From: an uncultured Clostridia bacterium
GTDB lineage: Bacteria > Bacillota > Clostridia > UMGS1810
DNA: 64,000 nt
Assembly (NCBI GenBank): GCA_934463165.1
Contig: CAKSJG010000009.1
Coordinates: 23,329-87,328, forward strand
Direction: 5' to 3'
Shown here: positions 61,074 through 64,000 of the stretch, piece by piece
How the letters are laid out: the number at the start of each line of letters is the position of its first letter
How positions within the stretch are numbered: position 1 is the first letter of the stretch
Notes under the pieces: generated by a model
Told to the model about the DNA's origin: nothing
Database searches by the model: none
What the model saw: the letters and a program-made list of their open reading frames with translations, nothing else
Translations under genes and position numbers: made by a program

Positions 61074-63539
61074 ATGAGAAATAAGGATATTCAAAGCAAC
61101 ATGAAAGAAACTATCCGAAAAAACAAAAAAATATCTAAAAAGGAAATGAAAAAGCAGCGGCGCTCGATAAAGAAGGATATGTCTTCAAGAAGAAGAACAC
61201 CTGTTTTCAGAGCCTTCGTCATTGCTGTTAAGGTTATGGTTATTGCCGCGCTCGTGGGCGTTGCCGCATTTACATTCTGGATATATAACCAGATAGATTT
61301 TGAATTCGGTGATAATCTCGGCACATTCAGCCTTAAACTTTCGTCAACGATATACTGCAAAAACAGTGACGGAGATTATGTGGAATATGAGCACTTTAAG
61401 TCTCCGGATAACCGTATATGGGTATCGATAGATAAAATTCCCAAAAACCTGCAGGACGCTTTTGTTGCCATTGAGGATCAGAGGTTTTATGAACATCGGG
61501 GAGTTGACCTTAAAAGAACTCTCGGCGCCGTTCTCAATGTTTTCGTTAAGGGTGATTCCTCATACGGCGGAAGTACGATAACCCAGCAGCTTATTAAAAA
61601 CATAACTCATGACAATGAAAGAACAAACATGAGAAAAATCAGAGAGATGACGCGTTCGGTTGTTCTTGAGACAAAAATGAGCAAAAAACAGATATTGGAG
61701 CTTTATATGAACTCCATATACTTAAGCCAGGGTGTGCACGGTGTTGAATCGGCGGCAAATGTTTATTTCGGAAAATCCGTAGATAAGCTTACCCTTGCGG
61801 AATGTGCTTCAATAGCGGGAATTACGCAGTACCCGACAACATACGATCCGCTCATAAATCCCAAAAACAACAAGAAAAAGCAGCTTACTGTCCTCGGAAA
61901 AATGCTTGAGCTCGGGTTTATAACGGAAGATGAATACAACAAGGCAATCAATGAAGAGCTTGTATTTACCGGCGGAAGCACTCAAAAGACGGAGAGCGCC
62001 GACACATCATATTTTGCAGATTATATTTTTGAGCAGGCAAAGTCAGACCTTATGAAGGAATTTGACTATACCGATCAGTTTGCGGAGGATGTTCTTTTAA
62101 ACGGCGGTCTTAAGATTTATGCAACGATTGATCTGAATGTTCAAAATATTATGGACAATTACTATCAGAATGATTCCAATTTTTCTGTTGTATCCGGCGG
62201 AGAAAGAGTGCAGTCCGCAATGATTATAATAGAGCCGTCAACCGGTGAAATAAAAGGTCTTACGGGAGGCAGAGGTATAAAGGAGGGCGCACGCGTACTG
62301 AACCGTGCAACCCAGAGTAAGCGTCAGCCGGGATCATCCATAAAGCCTATCGGTGTATATGCTCCCGCGCTTGACAGTAATGTTATTAACCTTTCGTCAT
62401 ATGTTGCAAACAGCAAGATAACAATCGGCGGCTGGACGCCCAAAAATGCAAATAACAAGTTCACGGGTCCTGTTTCGGTCAAATCCGCGGTGGCATATTC
62501 TTATAACATACCGGCGATTAATATTCTCAAAAAACTCGGCATAGACAAATCGTTTGAATATATGCACGATAAAATGCACATGACTTCGCTTATAGACGAG
62601 ACAGAGCGCGGCGGAAAGAAATATTCCGATAAAACCCTTGCTTCTCTCGCTCTCGGCGGTCTGACAGACGGTGTTACTCCGCTTGAAATGGCGGGTGCGT
62701 ATGCTACGATTGCAAACGGCGGTATGTATATAGAACCGTCGTCATATACCAAAATCTGCGATAAAAACGACAATCTTTTCTATGAAAGAAAACCTGTTAA
62801 AACAAGGGTATTTTCCGAAGAAAGCGCATTTTTGACGCAGCAGCTTTTGCAGGGCGTTGTAAAATACGGAACTGCAGCCGGAAACGCAATTTCGGGAATT
62901 GAAACATGCGGAAAAACAGGTACAACCGATGATAACAAAGATAAATGGTTTATGGGCTTCACTCCGTATTACTGCGGAGCCGTATGGTACGGTTTTGATA
63001 AACCCAGGGTTATAAATACCGGTGTGAATCCGTCTGTAGGAATCTGGAAAACGATAATGACAGAGGTTCACAAGGGTCTTGAAAATAAAAAATTTGATCA
63101 GCCCGACGGAATCATAAAGGCAAGAGTATGCCCGTATACCGGACTCTATGAATCGGGCAGCGCCGCATCGGAATATGCCAACAAAAAATTCCTCACGGGA
63201 TATTGCGGCGGTAAGGGTCATGTAATAATCGGCGGCGGTCAGGCGGGCTCATATTCAACGTCGCAGTCATCAAAGACAACTACCACGAAGAAATCGGACG
63301 AGAATTCTTCAAAAACCGACTCCGATAAGAACAATACAAAGAGCGAGAGTTCCAAGTCTGAAAACACTCAGTCCGGAACATCACACAACTCAGGTTCGGG
63401 GCAGAGCGGTTCGCAATCGGGTTCGAATCAGGGCGGAAGTCAGAATTCCGGCACTATATCCGGAGGATCCGGTCAGATCGGTCAGGCGCAGCAGGGTGAA
63501 TCGCAGCCTGCCGCATCGGGTGATATAGGAGCAGAGTGA
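61074..63539 (+). CDS. Class A penicillin-binding protein (PBP1A-type)
   Basis: The 821-residue bifunctional peptidoglycan polymerase has a basic cytoplasmic start (about 1-42), one transmembrane helix (about 43-70, VIAVKVMVIAALVGVAAFTFWI), a GT51 glycosyltransferase domain with AIEDQRFYEHRGVD near 135 and GGSTITQQLIKN, and a transpeptidase domain with QPGSSIKP (S-x-x-K), SYNIPA (S-x-N) and GKTGTTDDNKD (K-T-G). The C-terminal 100 or so residues are low-complexity Ser/Gly/Gln-rich (SGSGQSGSQSGSNQGG), likely a wall-spanning tail. GGAGATG precedes the start. Confidence 0.96.
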   Translation: MRNKDIQSNMKETIRKNKKISKKEMKKQRRSIKKDMSSRRRTPVFRAFVIAVKVMVIAALVGVAAFTFWIYNQIDFEFGDNLGTFSLKLSSTIYCKNSDGDYVEYEHFKSPDNRIWVSIDKIPKNLQDAFVAIEDQRFYEHRGVDLKRTLGAVLNVFVKGDSSYGGSTITQQLIKNITHDNERTNMRKIREMTRSVVLETKMSKKQILELYMNSIYLSQGVHGVESAANVYFGKSVDKLTLAECASIAGITQYPTTYDPLINPKNNKKKQLTVLGKMLELGFITEDEYNKAINEELVFTGGSTQKTESADTSYFADYIFEQAKSDLMKEFDYTDQFAEDVLLNGGLKIYATIDLNVQNIMDNYYQNDSNFSVVSGGERVQSAMIIIEPSTGEIKGLTGGRGIKEGARVLNRATQSKRQPGSSIKPIGVYAPALDSNVINLSSYVANSKITIGGWTPKNANNKFTGPVSVKSAVAYSYNIPAINILKKLGIDKSFEYMHDKMHMTSLIDETERGGKKYSDKTLASLALGGLTDGVTPLEMAGAYATIANGGMYIEPSSYTKICDKNDNLFYERKPVKTRVFSEESAFLTQQLLQGVVKYGTAAGNAISGIETCGKTGTTDDNKDKWFMGFTPYYCGAVWYGFDKPRVINTGVNPSVGIWKTIMTEVHKGLENKKFDQPDGIIKARVCPYTGLYESGSAASEYANKKFLTGYCGGKGHVIIGGGQAGSYSTSQSSKTTTTKKSDENSSKTDSDKNNTKSESSKSENTQSGTSHNSGSGQSGSQSGSNQGGSQNSGTISGGSGQIGQAQQGESQPAASGDIGAE

Positions 63540-63565
63540 TTATTGAATATTAATAATACGTATGT

Positions 63566-63603
63566 AAAACCGTGCATATAAGTTTAAAGCATGCACGGTT
63601 TTA
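63566..63603 (+). terminator. Intrinsic terminator after the penicillin-binding protein gene
   Basis: AAAACCGTGCAT and ATGCACGGTTTT pair perfectly around 13 bases. Confidence 0.85.
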
Positions 63604-63650
63604 TGCGTAATTAAACGGTTTCGGCTCTCTTGTGCTTAAGCTGCTGTGTT

Positions 63651-63995
63651 AATATCCGAACACATTAAAAATTCGTATCGGTTACAGGTATATGTATTTT
63701 ATTTTAAGTCGCTCAAACAGGCAGTGCAGTAGCGCTGAACTCGCGAGCTCAAAAAAAATACATACACCTGTAACCTTAGAGAAGAGCAGATATCAATTAG
63801 GTATATTTGTTATGATTATAAATTAAATGCAAGAACATCTGTCTGACGGGCGAGGGGTTAGGGTATACTTTTTATTTTTTGATTGAAAGCGAGTTTCAGC
63901 GCTACTGCACTGCCTGTTTGAGCTTTCCAAAAAATCAAAAGTATACCCTAACCGCGATGCCGACGGATGATAAGCTTACCAAAGTTCGGATATTG
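63651..63995. repeat. Composite repeat copy B, complete (345 bp)
   Basis: The element is bounded by perfect terminal inverted repeats AATATCCGAAC (63651-63661) and GTTCGGATATT (63985-63995). Inside are two palindromes. One at 63680-63775 has arms GGTTACAGGTATATGTATTT and a near complement; the other at 63860-63949 has arms AGGGTATACTTTTTATTTTT and its near complement. Both enclose the same loop sequence, CTCAAACAGGCAGTGCAG, in opposite orientation within the element. No coding frame is present. It matches copy A at 30779-31358 in reverse orientation but lacks the nested 156-bp element. This repeat takes up most of the region after the last gene. Confidence 0.75.
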
Positions 63996-64000
63996 ACGCG

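Overview
The window reads as a chromosomal segment from an AT-rich, spore-forming, strictly anaerobic member of the Clostridia that lives on plant or host polysaccharides. The sequence evidence is a rubredoxin/rubrerythrin pair, a glycyl radical enzyme with its activase, sporulation-linked genes (GerW, a BofC-like protein), S-layer-homology (SLH) anchored secreted proteins, and Firmicutes-style promoters and CIRCE control. No genus is assigned; a pectin- or glycan-degrading gut clostridium is an inference only.

Layout. 1-8.7 kb: the tail of a possible alpha-galactosidase-like gene, rubredoxin, rubrerythrin, a large secreted polysaccharide-deacetylase-like protein, ychF, a CIRCE-controlled groES-groEL operon and tRNA-Asp. 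8.7-16.5 kb: a YitT-like membrane protein, an M55 D-aminopeptidase, an AraC regulator facing a uronate operon (uxaC, a GH39-like glycosidase, a D-mannonate oxidoreductase-like SDR), a YesL-like protein and RNase HI. 16.5-28.9 kb (minus strand): tex, then a long housekeeping operon running from an SseB-like gene through a lipoprotein, lysA, a site-2 protease, scpA, scpB, a DUF2953 gene, gerW, a D,D-carboxypeptidase and folC to an RsuA-type pseudouridine synthase. 29-34.9 kb: an accessory and decayed stretch. It holds a compact type I toxin-antitoxin locus, an AEC transporter, two DUF4367 remnants, a truncated sigma factor, tmRNA, trmB, the first codons of a probable exopolyphosphatase gene cut by a repeat, and several families of palindromic repeats.

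34.9-43.3 kb: an AraC-controlled cluster built around a glycyl radical enzyme of unknown substrate. It includes an SDR, an SGNH esterase, the radical-SAM activase, an acyltransferase-like protein and a DUF4091 protein. 43.5-58.5 kb: five large secreted proteins. Three neighbours carry five copies of a roughly 200-residue module that I do not recognise, parts of it nearly identical in DNA. Three proteins carry SLH repeats, and the last is a heparinase II/III-like protein with a discoidin-like domain. 58.5-64 kb: a DUF1385 gene with prmC, a BofC-like gene, a class A penicillin-binding protein, and a complete copy of the main composite repeat.

Together the catabolic genes suggest a cell that anchors polysaccharide-binding or -cleaving proteins to its surface, imports products, and processes uronates (uxaC operon) and an unknown polyol- or sugar-derived compound (glycyl radical cluster). 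The observations I would check first are the glycyl radical cluster, the type I toxin-antitoxin locus, the tandem secreted modules, and the composite repeats, one of which seems to have cut a gene. No transposase, integrase, phage gene or CRISPR array was seen.
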